Part shown: one piece after another, positions 35,681 to 43,993 of the stretch
Layout: each line of letters starts with the position of its first letter
Numbering within the stretch: the stretch's first letter is position 1
Assembly (NCBI RefSeq): GCF_000024365.1
Contig: NC_013235.1
Location: 434,001-498,000, forward strand
DNA: 64,000 nucleotides
From: Nakamurella multipartita DSM 44233
Lineage (GTDB): Bacteria; Actinomycetota; Actinomycetes; Mycobacteriales; Nakamurellaceae
Direction of reading: 5' to 3'
Made by a program: the position numbers and the translations under genes
The notes under the pieces: model-generated
Told to the model about the DNA's origin: nothing
Database searches by the model: none
What the model saw: the letters and a program-made list of their open reading frames with translations, nothing else

Positions 35681-36493
35681 ATGTGCGCGGCTGACCGGGC
35701 ACAGACGGCCGTGGACGAACGCGGCGAGGCTCGCTCGGGTGACGACCTGAGTGGGCTGTTGGCGGCGGTCGCCGCTGAAGGATGGGGCGGCGACGCGGGC
35801 CGACGGGCGGTCGGCATCATGCGGTCCGCGTGCCGGCGGGAGGCCACGCACTGGACCCGCAGGGCCGGCTGGCTGACCGACGAGGGATTGTCCGATGTGT
35901 GGGAGCAGATGGATCGGCTAGTGCGGGCGGGCCGTTTCGCCGACGCACCCGGGCTGCTGCGGATCGCGGTCCGCAGGGCGTACGCGGCGGAGGCGGCGGC
36001 CGCGCAGACGTGCATGGGATCGTCGTCGACCCGGGGTCTGATCGGCGCGGTCCGTCGCGCCGACGTGCATGCCGTCACTGGCCTCGACGAGGAATCGCAG
36101 GTGGTCGACACCGGTGGGTCGAGTCGGCCGGCGGCGCCGGCCTGGATGCGGACGCTGGCGGCTGTGCTGGCGATCGAAGGGTGGTCGTGGCCGGTCCCCC
36201 CGCTTGATGCGGTGATGGCGTCCGCGGCAGGCGCGGCGAGCACGTCCCGTCGGTGCCGGTCGACGATGGCCGCCCACCGGACGGGCGTGCCGGCGGCGAC
36301 CTGGTCGGCGCTGGAGCTGTTGACTCTCGGGTCGGGGCCGGGGTGTCGTCCGGAGGCTCGGGCGACCGGGGCCGCCATGCAGATTGATGCCCTCGGCGCC
36401 GCCGGCGTCCGCGCCAACCGGGAGCTGGTGCGGGTGGTCCGGGCAGCCGTCGAAGGCCGGGTGGTCCGCACCGGTCGGAAGCGGGCGGCGTGA
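35681..36493 (+). CDS. Conserved element-end protein A (copy 2)
   Basis: A 270-residue protein, gap-free against the copy at 9012, with roughly 30-35 substitutions. Nearly all cluster in residues 120-155 (around ADVHAVTGLDEESQVVDTGG) and near the ends. Long invariant blocks such as AGRRAVGIMRSACRREATHW and VMASAAGAASTSRRCRS point to purifying selection. ATG 35681 matches the start of copy 1. It ends in the ATG of gene B. Function unknown; not a recognised family. Confidence 0.75.
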   Translation: MCAADRAQTAVDERGEARSGDDLSGLLAAVAAEGWGGDAGRRAVGIMRSACRREATHWTRRAGWLTDEGLSDVWEQMDRLVRAGRFADAPGLLRIAVRRAYAAEAAAAQTCMGSSSTRGLIGAVRRADVHAVTGLDEESQVVDTGGSSRPAAPAWMRTLAAVLAIEGWSWPVPPLDAVMASAAGAASTSRRCRSTMAAHRTGVPAATWSALELLTLGSGPGCRPEARATGAAMQIDALGAAGVRANRELVRVVRAAVEGRVVRTGRKRAA

Positions 36494-37419
36494 TGGCGCT
36501 GCACTCGGTGCGTGGGTCGGACGGCTTCGGCGCCGATGAGGGCGTCGATGTCGATGCGGATGCGGGCTTCTTCGAGATGTCGCCGGCCGGCGCGGAGCAG
36601 GTCACGCTGCAGATCCGGTCGATGATGGAACGGGCCTGGGAGTACATCGCCATCGCCTATCAGGGCCGGGCGCACATCGCGCTGGGCTACGAGACGTGGG
36701 ATGAGTACGTCGACGACCGCCTGGGCGATCTGCGGCTGACCGTTCCCCGGCAGGAGCGGGGTGCGGTGGTCCAGTCGTTGTCGCGTGCGCAGATGTCGTT
36801 GCGAGCGATCGCGAAGGTACTGGGTGTTGACGTGGCCACGGTGCATCGGGCGTTGGGTGCGGACGACCCAGCTGGCGCCGCGGGGCGGGAGGGCGTCGAT
36901 GATGCCTCTCCAATCCGTGGCCGTGATGGGAAGCAGTACCCGCGCCGGTGCCGACCAACGGCCATGGCAGTGACTTGTTCGATCTGCGGCGAGGTCCATG
37001 AGGGGGATCCCGACGAGTGCCCGTGGGACCTGTTCGCCCAGGGGCTTGGCCCGCGGCCGGTGCGTCAGGATTGCCGATCTGGTGCGTCGGTGGATTGCCG
37101 GGAACGCGAGGAAGTGGTGGAGGTCGCGGTGACGTCGGATCACCCTGAGGAAGCCGGCGCGACTTCGTCTCCGGATTCAACCATCGACGAAGAGGTGCAG
37201 GCTGCGACCATCGTCGATTCTGTGACCCGGGCGGTCTTCCTCGTCGGCGAGCTGGCCACGCTGCCCGAACTGATCGAGGAGATCGAGCTCGTCGGTGTGT
37301 CAGCGGAGCCGGCTGAGCTTGCGGCCGGCATCCGCGAACTGATCGAGCATCTGCGGGTCCAGGCCGCCGCGATCGTGACATTGGCTGATCGGCTCGAACG
37401 GATCGCTCCGCAGCGGTGA
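36493..37419 (+). CDS. HTH protein B of the element-end pair (copy 2)
   Basis: A 308-residue homologue of the 9824 protein. The N-terminal half, with WEYIAIAYQGRAHIALGYET and the HTH SLRAIAKVLGVDVATVHRAL, is almost identical. The cysteine motif CSICGEVHEGDPDECPWDLF and the coiled-coil C-terminus (ELIEHLRVQAAAIVTLADRL) are kept, while the linker after residue 190 differs in length and sequence. A conserved DNA-binding head with a free linker fits a regulator or partition-like DNA-binding protein of the element. Confidence 0.75.
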   Translation: MALHSVRGSDGFGADEGVDVDADAGFFEMSPAGAEQVTLQIRSMMERAWEYIAIAYQGRAHIALGYETWDEYVDDRLGDLRLTVPRQERGAVVQSLSRAQMSLRAIAKVLGVDVATVHRALGADDPAGAAGREGVDDASPIRGRDGKQYPRRCRPTAMAVTCSICGEVHEGDPDECPWDLFAQGLGPRPVRQDCRSGASVDCREREEVVEVAVTSDHPEEAGATSSPDSTIDEEVQAATIVDSVTRAVFLVGELATLPELIEEIELVGVSAEPAELAAGIRELIEHLRVQAAAIVTLADRLERIAPQR

Positions 37420-37649
37420 GGCTGTCCTGACGACCGCAGAGGCGGGCATCCCCGACGCCGCCGCGCCAGCAACACCTGGCACCAGCGTCGAGGCGGGCAG
37501 GGTAGGTGCCATCGAGCACGAGGAGGTGTCAACTTTTGTCGGTGCGGCCATAGCGCCAGAGCCGGCTTTCTTGGGTCCGAGACCTGGCCGATCGGGATGA
37601 TGGTGCCCGGCACATTCATCTCCCTCTACGTTCCTGGTGGCCTACTTCA

Positions 37650-37852
37650 AGAGGGGGGAAGACTCCCGAGTCGATTCAGGACGCCTACCCGACCGTGTCC
37701 CTGGCCGACGTGTATGCGATCCTCTTGTACTACCTGCGGCCATCGCGCCGACGTGGAGTTGTACCTGGCGAGCAGGAACGCAAGCGGGCCGAGATTCGGT
37801 TCAGGATCGAGGCGGACGATCCGCCGCAAGGGTTTCGACGCCAGGCTGCCCT
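37650..37852 (+). pseudogene. DUF433-family (antitoxin-like) remnant
   Basis: The frame GKTPESIQDAYPTVSLADVY, AILLYYLR, then after a one-base shift HRADVELYLASRNA, matches the C-terminal half of DUF433 proteins (the IxxAFPxLxxxDVxAALxYYxxHxxEI pattern). Many of these are antitoxins beside PIN toxins. The N-terminal half and any toxin gene are missing. It lies in the gap between gene B and the SIR2 gene; the 230 bases before it hold nothing recognisable. Confidence 0.6.
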
Positions 37853-39533
37853 AGTCGCCGAAGATCCTCTCCGCCATCTTGTACAGAGACGCTGCAAAGC
37901 CCTCGAGCTCGCGTTGAGTAAGAACAGACAATGCAGATAACTGATTCGGGTTGGGAGAATCGAGACTGGAAGCGTCGACAAAGTGATCGCTATTTACTGC
38001 CAATGCCCCGATAGTAAGCCTGTCAAGCGACCAGCCTCTGACCGTTGCAGTGGATCGATAGTCATATATTGATAATGGGATAGCGAACGCCCCTTTCCAG
38101 GCTCCGGAGTGGGAATCAGGGTCGATATTGACACCTTGGGCGTGATTAAAGAAGACTGCCTGAACGGCTGCGTGACGCGAGTCGCTGCGAATCGGCTCAA
38201 CCCTAAATGACGACCAGGACTTCCAGTGAGCGTACGCTGAACTAGCAATCAGGCGCAGCCCATATATGGATTCCGGACGATTGGGGAGGTCCCGGAGCCA
38301 GAGGAAGACCCCGAGGTTCTCCGAAACATCGCATTTCCCTCGGTGATGCAGCCGGATCTTGTCAAGGAACTTTACGGGCCCCCCGCGAGAATTCGCGAGT
38401 TCATGCATGAAATTGCTCAAGCCAACCGCGTCCCAATCCCGCATGTTGCCGGAGCGAGCGCTAGCCCCCACCGAAGTGTAGGCGTCCTTTAGGGCGGCAG
38501 TGAACCTAGTCCCGTACATTAGTGATTGCGAAACTCGAAGACTACCGCTAGGCCGTCGATATAATGCTGGCTCACGAGCCGCCAACCCAAGGTCACTAAT
38601 CAGCTGAGCGACTTGCCCAAAGCTTTTCAAGATGATGGGCCTGACGTTAAGATACTTGGCTAAGGATTCAGAATGGGCGACTGCGTACTCGGCGCACTCG
38701 AGCTGCGTCAGGTTATTATGGCATAGTGGAGGGACTATAACAACGTATCTCTCTCCGTCGGCCCCGTTCAATTGATGGAGAGGCGCCAGCAAGTTGCTGT
38801 CGGTTAGGCTCACACCGAGCATGACGACAAGCTTTCCACGCAGCGAATCTAGCAGGCGAGTCCGAATCTCGGGCCCGTGCATCAGGAAGTCGTTTTCTGA
38901 AAGAACCAGCGGCTCCCGTTTTCCTACTGATGGCCGCGACAGCATGCCGTGAACGTGCATAACGTTCGACCGGTGGTCGGCGTCATTGAGATGCTCCCAT
39001 TCATCCCACGAATCAAAGGAATGTGAATCGGATGCCTTGATTCCGAGTCCTTCGATTGCAAGTTCAAGAATCCAGTCGTAATTGGTTGTCAGGATACTTG
39101 TCCGCCGTGGGTAAGCTTGAGAGAGCCGCGCTATCCCCTCGGCGAGCTCGCCAGGCGCGAGTTCGTCGGGGTCCTTCAGTAGTGAGTCACGGATCAGCTC
39201 GTCGAACTGCTTGGCTGGGCGCGCCTTCTTTGACAGATGCAAGATCGTCTCGGCGCGCCGTTCGAGGCCATCATAGTTCAGGGTCAGAAACACGCGGCGT
39301 TCGTTGTCGCCAAGGTTCTCGCTCGCCAGATTGAGAATCAATTGATCCCAAGACGGCAGGCTAGCATCCATCGATACGCCCGCGCCTGCGACGATGACTA
39401 GGTCGTATTTTGCAGATCGAACAGAATCAACTAGGTCCCGAAGGTGTGGCTGATTCTGAAAAGAGAAGGCATGATGCTCGACGAGACTAGCCGGCGTGAT
39501 GCAATGCTCATCGGTACCACTTCGTGACGCCAC
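37851..39533 (-). CDS. SIR2-domain protein (candidate NADase defence effector)
   Basis: A 560-residue protein. The N-terminal 260 residues form a SIR2-like domain: GAGVSMDASLPSW (50-62) for NAD binding, ILTTNYDWILE (147-157), the probable catalytic His in VMHVHGML (191-198), SENDF (212-216) and GVSLTDSNLL (240-249). All core motifs are present, so NAD+ hydrolysis is plausible. The C-terminal 300 residues match nothing I recognise and may sense the trigger. SIR2 domains with such tails act in antiphage abortive infection (for example DSR and Thoeris ThsA). The base composition is visibly poorer in GC than the flanks, indicating transfer. The start is GTG 39533, not well supported by a ribosome site. 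Confidence 0.82.
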   Translation of the reverse strand: MASRSGTDEHCITPASLVEHHAFSFQNQPHLRDLVDSVRSAKYDLVIVAGAGVSMDASLPSWDQLILNLASENLGDNERRVFLTLNYDGLERRAETILHLSKKARPAKQFDELIRDSLLKDPDELAPGELAEGIARLSQAYPRRTSILTTNYDWILELAIEGLGIKASDSHSFDSWDEWEHLNDADHRSNVMHVHGMLSRPSVGKREPLVLSENDFLMHGPEIRTRLLDSLRGKLVVMLGVSLTDSNLLAPLHQLNGADGERYVVIVPPLCHNNLTQLECAEYAVAHSESLAKYLNVRPIILKSFGQVAQLISDLGLAAREPALYRRPSGSLRVSQSLMYGTRFTAALKDAYTSVGASARSGNMRDWDAVGLSNFMHELANSRGGPVKFLDKIRLHHRGKCDVSENLGVFLWLRDLPNRPESIYGLRLIASSAYAHWKSWSSFRVEPIRSDSRHAAVQAVFFNHAQGVNIDPDSHSGAWKGAFAIPLSIYDYRSTATVRGWSLDRLTIGALAVNSDHFVDASSLDSPNPNQLSALSVLTQRELEGFAASLYKMAERIFGD

Positions 39534-39561
39534 GAATCACTGCGCAATCACGCAGGAGGCC

Positions 39562-39732
39562 TCAACCTTGACGCATCTTCTCGATGGCGCGACGACGCTG
39601 CGCTCCCTTGCCCATCTTGATGGCTTTGACGCCCAGCCGTGGTGCGACAACGACCGACCCCCCAATCGCACGTCGAGTCGCCTTAGACATCGCTGGCGTT
39701 GGCGCCTTCGACGGAACCGCTGCCGTGGTCAT
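39562..39732 (-). CDS. Small basic hypothetical protein between SIR2 and FRG genes
   Basis: A 56-residue frame (ATG 39732) ending 28 nt before the SIR2 start and on the same strand. The C-terminal half is strongly basic (KAIKMGKGAQRRRAIEKMRQ). No family is recognised. Its position suggests a co-transcribed small component, but it could also be spurious, since GC-rich sequence opens frames easily. Confidence 0.35.
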   Translation of the reverse strand: MTTAAVPSKAPTPAMSKATRRAIGGSVVVAPRLGVKAIKMGKGAQRRRAIEKMRQG

Positions 39733-39973
39733 GCCTAGCTCCTCGAACCTATGTGCAGTGGTGGACCGCACCCAACGAGCGGTCCCCCCACCGTCTCATG
39801 CGGCAAACATACCAGTCCGTCCTTGAAGCGCGATAGGAGATTCTGGTGTGATCAGGGCAGCGTGTCCGGCTGACCACGGCGAGTAAAGGCCAGGCCCCTC
39901 ACCTGGCGGGGACGACGGGTGCTTAGTGAACATGGTTAATTTCTGGACGGGTGTGCCGCATGACTGTCCAAGG

Positions 39974-40771
39974 TCAAATCCAGGTTCGTGCCGGTGTCGA
40001 ATAATAGCGTGTCAGCCATGTTGCTAAACCGTCGAGGCCGGGGTAGATCACTCTTTCATTGATGTTTGCCTTATCAAGCTTCTCACGAATCTCGGCCTTC
40101 AGGTGTGGAAGTACTTCGATCTTGAGCGCCACTGGTTCGGAGAAGGTCGCGAGCCAATCTTCTATTGCAACCTTTGTGGAGGAGAATGCCGAAAGTCCCG
40201 CATATTGGTTGACAATACGGTCGTCTATCGAAGGTGGTTCAAGTATAACCATATATGCATCAGTCAGTTCCTGCCAATCCTTAGGCCAAACGGGAATCGA
40301 CGCACGGTCGAGCATGTCGGTCGTGAAGGCAGCCGCATCGCCGCGAATTGCGGATCGCACCATTGTCGGGAGCCTGGAATGCACGCGCACGTAATCTAGG
40401 CTCCAGACCACGCTTGATCGGGGGTAGGCAGGATTTGCGATAGCAAAATGCAGCGCGACTAGTGGGCTGTAAGTCCAGTCCATCAGGCGCGTCGGTAGGC
40501 CGTGATGCTGGGCAACTGCAAGCCATTCCCAGGTTCGATCAGGGGAAAAGTTGGCGAGCCTGGCGTACTTCTGAAAGTTTCGAAGAAGGTGCTGCTCCAT
40601 TGTGAAAAGCTTGAGGCGGTCAAGGGACGACATAAGCGGCCAGGAATAGTCTGTCATTCCGCGATGGATCAGTCCCGAATGGAATTCGCCAGCATGAACT
40701 GGCCAGGGCTCGTCGAAAAGGACATCGTGTAGCTCGGACCATGAGGCGGGCGTAATCGTGGGAATCGTCAC
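39974..40771 (-). CDS. FRG-domain protein
   Basis: A 265-residue protein with the FRG domain. The signature is HRGMTDYSWPLMSSLDR (36-52, the F/H-R-G that names the family), then WLAVAQHHGLPTRLMDWTYS (83-102) and PLVALHFAIANP. The domain fills most of the protein. FRG proteins have no proven activity but recur in prokaryotic defence and toxin-antitoxin islands. It has the same low GC as the SIR2 gene and the same direction, 241 nt upstream of the small gene, so FRG-small-SIR2 may be one unit. The start is GTG 40771; TATGCT lies six bases before it, which could mean a leaderless transcript. Confidence 0.82.
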   Translation of the reverse strand: MTIPTITPASWSELHDVLFDEPWPVHAGEFHSGLIHRGMTDYSWPLMSSLDRLKLFTMEQHLLRNFQKYARLANFSPDRTWEWLAVAQHHGLPTRLMDWTYSPLVALHFAIANPAYPRSSVVWSLDYVRVHSRLPTMVRSAIRGDAAAFTTDMLDRASIPVWPKDWQELTDAYMVILEPPSIDDRIVNQYAGLSAFSSTKVAIEDWLATFSEPVALKIEVLPHLKAEIREKLDKANINERVIYPGLDGLATWLTRYYSTPARTWI

Positions 40772-41239
40772 TGGTCTAGCATATGGCCCGGTTCGACTGG
40801 GGGGCCCGCCGACTTCTAGCGTGTCGTGGACGATCAGCCTGGACGCTACTCACCGTCGCAGTCACGGTCGCCGGCCTGACGCGAATAGGGCCTAACCAGG
40901 CGCGTCGAGTAGTCCCCCGGAAACTGGCCGGCAATCTATTCGCGACTGAGTCGCAGATGGACGAGCCGCGCGGTGAGATTCAACTCTTTGATGGGCGGCG
41001 ACCCGCTGAAGAGCTTGTAGACATCGCGTCGTGGGTCTGCGCGCTTCTTCGGTTGAAGAGCGATCAACGAGGCCGTGTGAGTTGGTTGGGTTGGCATCGG
41101 TCGACATCGAGATGGCGGGGTTGACCTCCGAATGATCGGATCGCGGCGTCGTGCTCACTTACGTCTGTATACGGGTCCGCATGGGTTGGTGACGCATCCG
41201 TCGCCCGGGATCACCCGGCCTACCTGTGGGAGTTCGTCC
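40772..41239. other. Gap between defence cargo and conjugation cluster
   Basis: A 468-bp region between the divergent FRG gene and the pilin-like gene. A 113-codon open frame (40783-41124, plus) starts well but resembles nothing. Composition changes from low to high GC inside the gap, marking the cargo border. It should hold the promoter of the conjugation operon. Confidence 0.4.
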
Positions 41240-41635
41240 ATGTTCCGATTCCTGTCTGCCCCTGACGAGACCACCGCACCGGCTTCGCCGGCCCCGGCAG
41301 GCGGGGGCAATCCGTTGACCGGCGCGACCGAGACGACGTTGCCGGGGTTGGCGACGTTCAAGGGCCTGGTGCTGGGGCTGATCCCGTACGCCCTGGTCGC
41401 GTGTGTGGCGGCGTTCCTGATCGGCGCGATCCTGTGGGCGGTGGGCGCGTTCGGTCACAATCCGCAGCATTCGTCGCGGGGGAAGACGACGTTGATCGTG
41501 GCCCTGGTGGCGGCGCTGCTGGTCGGCGGCGCGGCGTACCTGGTGGGGTGGTTCAACAACGTCGGCAAGTCGGTCTCGGCGCCTGCTCCGGTGACGCAGC
41601 TGGTCGAGCCGGCCGCGCCATTCCTGTCGGCCTGA
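41240..41635 (+). CDS. VirB2/pilin-like small membrane protein of the T4SS
   Basis: A 131-residue protein with a proline-rich start and two membrane helices (about 45-68 and 84-103) separated by a short basic loop (HNPQHSSRGKTT). This is the topology of VirB2/TrbC-like pilins and of the DUF6112 proteins that open actinobacterial conjugation operons. ATG 41240 (MFRFLSAP) has GGGAG upstream. The IS1380 element sits one base after its stop codon, separating it from the rest of the operon. Assignment rests on topology and position. Confidence 0.65.
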   Translation: MFRFLSAPDETTAPASPAPAGGGNPLTGATETTLPGLATFKGLVLGLIPYALVACVAAFLIGAILWAVGAFGHNPQHSSRGKTTLIVALVAALLVGGAAYLVGWFNNVGKSVSAPAPVTQLVEPAAPFLSA

Positions 41636-41680
41636 GCCTGGATTCACCGGTGGGGTGGAGCCGGCGCGGCGCGTTTAACG

Positions 41681-41755
41681 CAAGAGGGTGCTCCTGACCT
41701 GCACGATCACGGTTACCACACCAAAGATCACGCAAGCCCAGGGAGCACCCTCTTG
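41681..41755 (+). promoter_or_regulatory. Perfect inverted repeat masking the transposase start
   Basis: CAAGAGGGTGCTCC (41681-41694) is exactly complementary to GGAGCACCCTCTTG (41742-41755), which contains the GGAG ribosome site and ends at the transposase GTG. Transcripts entering from outside would fold into a 14-bp stem hiding the start. A transcript begun inside the loop would not. This is a known strategy against read-through expression in other IS families. Confidence 0.6.
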
Positions 41756-43126
41756 GTGACGAAGTCTTGCACACTGGACCGCTTGTCCGTACGCGCTGAC
41801 GAGGACAGTGTCGTGTCCGATGCCGGGTTGCTGGTCGCGGCAACTTTGGCCCAACGGCTGGATCTGGCCGGTTTGTTGCGTGAGCACGTCACGGTGCCCG
41901 GGAGCGTGGGCGCCCACCCGGACCGCAAGTGCCTGACCGTCGTCCATTCGCTGCTGGCCGGCGGTGACTGCATCGATGACGTGAACGCTTTGCGGGCGGG
42001 CTCGACCAGCGCAGTGCTGGGACACCGGGTCGCGGCGCCGTCCACGGTCGGCACGTTCCTCCGCGCTTTCGGCTTCGGACACGCCCGCCAACTGGACGTG
42101 GTGACCCGCCGCCTGCTGACCCGAGCTGTGACCGCCGGCGCACATCCACAGTTCGGTCGGTCGGTCACCGTCGATATCGACTCGACCCTGTGTGAGACGT
42201 TCGGGCTGGCCAAGGACGGTGCCCGGGAAGTCATGCGGACCGGGCGCCGCGGCTACCACCCGCTGCTGGCAGTGATCTCCGGGACCGGCGATATCGCGCA
42301 TGCCCGGCTCCGGCGGGGCCGTTCCAACGACGCCACCGCGGCACCGCTGTTCATCAACGAAACGATCTCCCGGCTGCGTCAGGCCGGCGCCACCGGGCAG
42401 ATCGTGCTGCGCGCCGACTCCGGCTTCTATCTGCACGACGTCGTCGCGGCCTGCCGGGCCGCCGATGTGCGGTTCTCGATCGGCGCCCGGATGATCGGGC
42501 ACCTACGAGGACAGATCGAGGCGATCCCGGACGAGCAATGGCAGCCGATCGAGTACTTCCTGCCCGGCGCCGGGGTCGCCGAGATCCCGTACACCCCGTT
42601 CGCCCAGGACACCCACGGCCGCGACCGGACCGACACCGTCCCGCTACGACTGATGGTGCGGCGCACCCCACCCACCCAGGCCCAGGTCCGCAACCGCGGC
42701 CAGGACACCGACCAGGCAGCGTTGTTCCCGGTCTACGACTACCACCCGATCATCACCGACCGGGACGGCGACCTGCGCGACCTGGAGGCCGACCATCGCC
42801 GGCACGCCGAGGTCGAGCTCACCATCCGGGACCTCAAACACGGCATGGGTCTGGCGCACTTGCCGACCAAAAGCTTCGGCGGGAACGCCGCCTGGCTGAT
42901 CTTGAACACCATCGCCCACAACCTCACCCGCTGGATCACCCGCCTCGGCTTTGACCAAGGCCACCGGATGACCAAGAACATCCGCCGCCGCGTGTTCAAC
43001 CTCGCCGGCCGGCTGGTCCGCACCGGCCGACGCACCACCCTGCGGCTACCCAGTCGCTGGCCCTGGGCCCACGCCATCATCACCGCCATCAAACGGCTCC
43101 GCGACCTACCCGCGGCGACCGGATAA
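41756..43126 (+). CDS. IS1380-family transposase
   Basis: A 456-residue DDE transposase. It shows SVTVDIDSTLCETFG (first Asp), IVLRADSGFYLHDVV (second Asp) and the C-terminal RHAEVELTIRDLKHGMGLAH with the catalytic Glu, plus the IS1380 pattern FPVYDYHPIITDRDGD. Complete length. GTG 41756 is taken as start, with a TTG one codon earlier as an alternative; its ribosome site lies in the hairpin described separately. Confidence 0.92.
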   Translation: MTKSCTLDRLSVRADEDSVVSDAGLLVAATLAQRLDLAGLLREHVTVPGSVGAHPDRKCLTVVHSLLAGGDCIDDVNALRAGSTSAVLGHRVAAPSTVGTFLRAFGFGHARQLDVVTRRLLTRAVTAGAHPQFGRSVTVDIDSTLCETFGLAKDGAREVMRTGRRGYHPLLAVISGTGDIAHARLRRGRSNDATAAPLFINETISRLRQAGATGQIVLRADSGFYLHDVVAACRAADVRFSIGARMIGHLRGQIEAIPDEQWQPIEYFLPGAGVAEIPYTPFAQDTHGRDRTDTVPLRLMVRRTPPTQAQVRNRGQDTDQAALFPVYDYHPIITDRDGDLRDLEADHRRHAEVELTIRDLKHGMGLAHLPTKSFGGNAAWLILNTIAHNLTRWITRLGFDQGHRMTKNIRRRVFNLAGRLVRTGRRTTLRLPSRWPWAHAIITAIKRLRDLPAATG

Positions 43127-43285
43127 CCCAGCCAGGACCACGACCCCACACTCAGGAACCAGGAGAAGCCGGACCGACCGGCAACTCAACCCTGCCCAAC
43201 CTCGAAATCGGACACCCCGCCCCAAGATCCACCCGAGCCGACCGACCCACCAACGCAATCGGTGGATTCAGGCTGAGGCCCGGCG

Positions 43286-43993
43286 ATGTTGACCCCTGCA
43301 CGTTCGGGTGGCCGCCGCCGCTGGGTGCTGGTCGCAGGCGGGCTCGGTCTGGCCGGCCTGATCGTCGTGACCGCGGTGGTGGCGTGGTCCTCGAAGGACC
43401 CGGCGGCGAGTCACGCCCTGACCACCCCAGCATCCGGCGCTCCCAGCGCGACGGCAGGTGTTTCGAGGCAGTCAGTGTCGGTGAGCTCGTCGGCACTGTT
43501 GCCGGGTGGCCGGCCGGACTCGACGCTGGTCGGTGGTCAGACTGATCATTTGGTGTTCGCCCGGCTGGTGGCGCAGGCGTTGTTGGCGTATGACCCGTCG
43601 ACGGACTTCACCGCCCGGAACCAGGATCTGCTCAACGCGGCGGCGCCGGCCCCGTACGGGGACGAAGCCCGGTTGGCGCAGGATCTCACGGCGCTGACGC
43701 CGTCCGGGCCGGCGCTGGACTCGATGCGCAAGAACCGAACCACGGTGACCCTGGACCTGACCGACGTCGAGGTGTCGGTGTGGGCGGCGAACCGCCTGGC
43801 GGGGATCGGCGCGTCGCCCGGGGTGTACGGGATCGATGTCACCGGGCAGCAGACCATCACCACCAAGGGCGGCCCGCCGACGGCGGTGCCGGTGGCGTTG
43901 GGGATCACGGTGGCGTGCCCGCCGGCCACGACGTTCTGCACGTTGGACGGGGTGCTGCCGGCGCACCTGCAGGACGCGTTGGGGTCGAAATGA
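43286..43993 (+). CDS. Membrane-anchored conjugation protein (VirB8/TcpC-like candidate)
   Basis: A 235-residue protein with a short basic cytoplasmic start, one membrane helix (about 12-33) and an extracytoplasmic domain of 190 residues. The layout and the sheet-rich C-terminal half (TTVTLDLTDVEVSVWAANRL ... TAVPVALGITVACPP) fit the NTF2-like VirB8/TcpC scaffold proteins of Gram-positive conjugation machines. No strict motif exists to prove it. ATG 43286; the stop overlaps the next gene (ATGA), so it is tightly coupled to the peptidoglycan enzyme. Confidence 0.6.
   Translation: MLTPARSGGRRRWVLVAGGLGLAGLIVVTAVVAWSSKDPAASHALTTPASGAPSATAGVSRQSVSVSSSALLPGGRPDSTLVGGQTDHLVFARLVAQALLAYDPSTDFTARNQDLLNAAAPAPYGDEARLAQDLTALTPSGPALDSMRKNRTTVTLDLTDVEVSVWAANRLAGIGASPGVYGIDVTGQQTITTKGGPPTAVPVALGITVACPPATTFCTLDGVLPAHLQDALGSK

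Larger units (their letters stand above)
35432..37419 (+). repeat. Long direct repeat, copy 2: att core + leader + genes A and B
   Basis: The second copy of the module described at 8762-10732. The leader (35472-35680) aligns over its whole length with 8802-9011 with scattered substitutions. It supports the view that this is the same end of a sister element. Confidence 0.85.
41637..43272 (+). mobile_element. IS1380-family insertion in the conjugation operon
   Basis: A 1,636-bp element with imperfect inverted ends (CCTGGATTCACCGGT and its partner CCTGAATCCACCGAT) and a 5-bp target duplication CTGAG (41632-41636 and 43273-43277). Joining the flanks restores the pilin-gene stop followed directly by the next operon gene. 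Intact ends, duplication and transposase suggest recent insertion. It may be polar on the transfer genes downstream. Confidence 0.88.

Noticed and set aside
40783..41124. A 113-codon open frame between the FRG gene and the conjugation operon
   Set aside because: No recognisable motif, no ribosome site and mixed composition. It is not supported as a gene.
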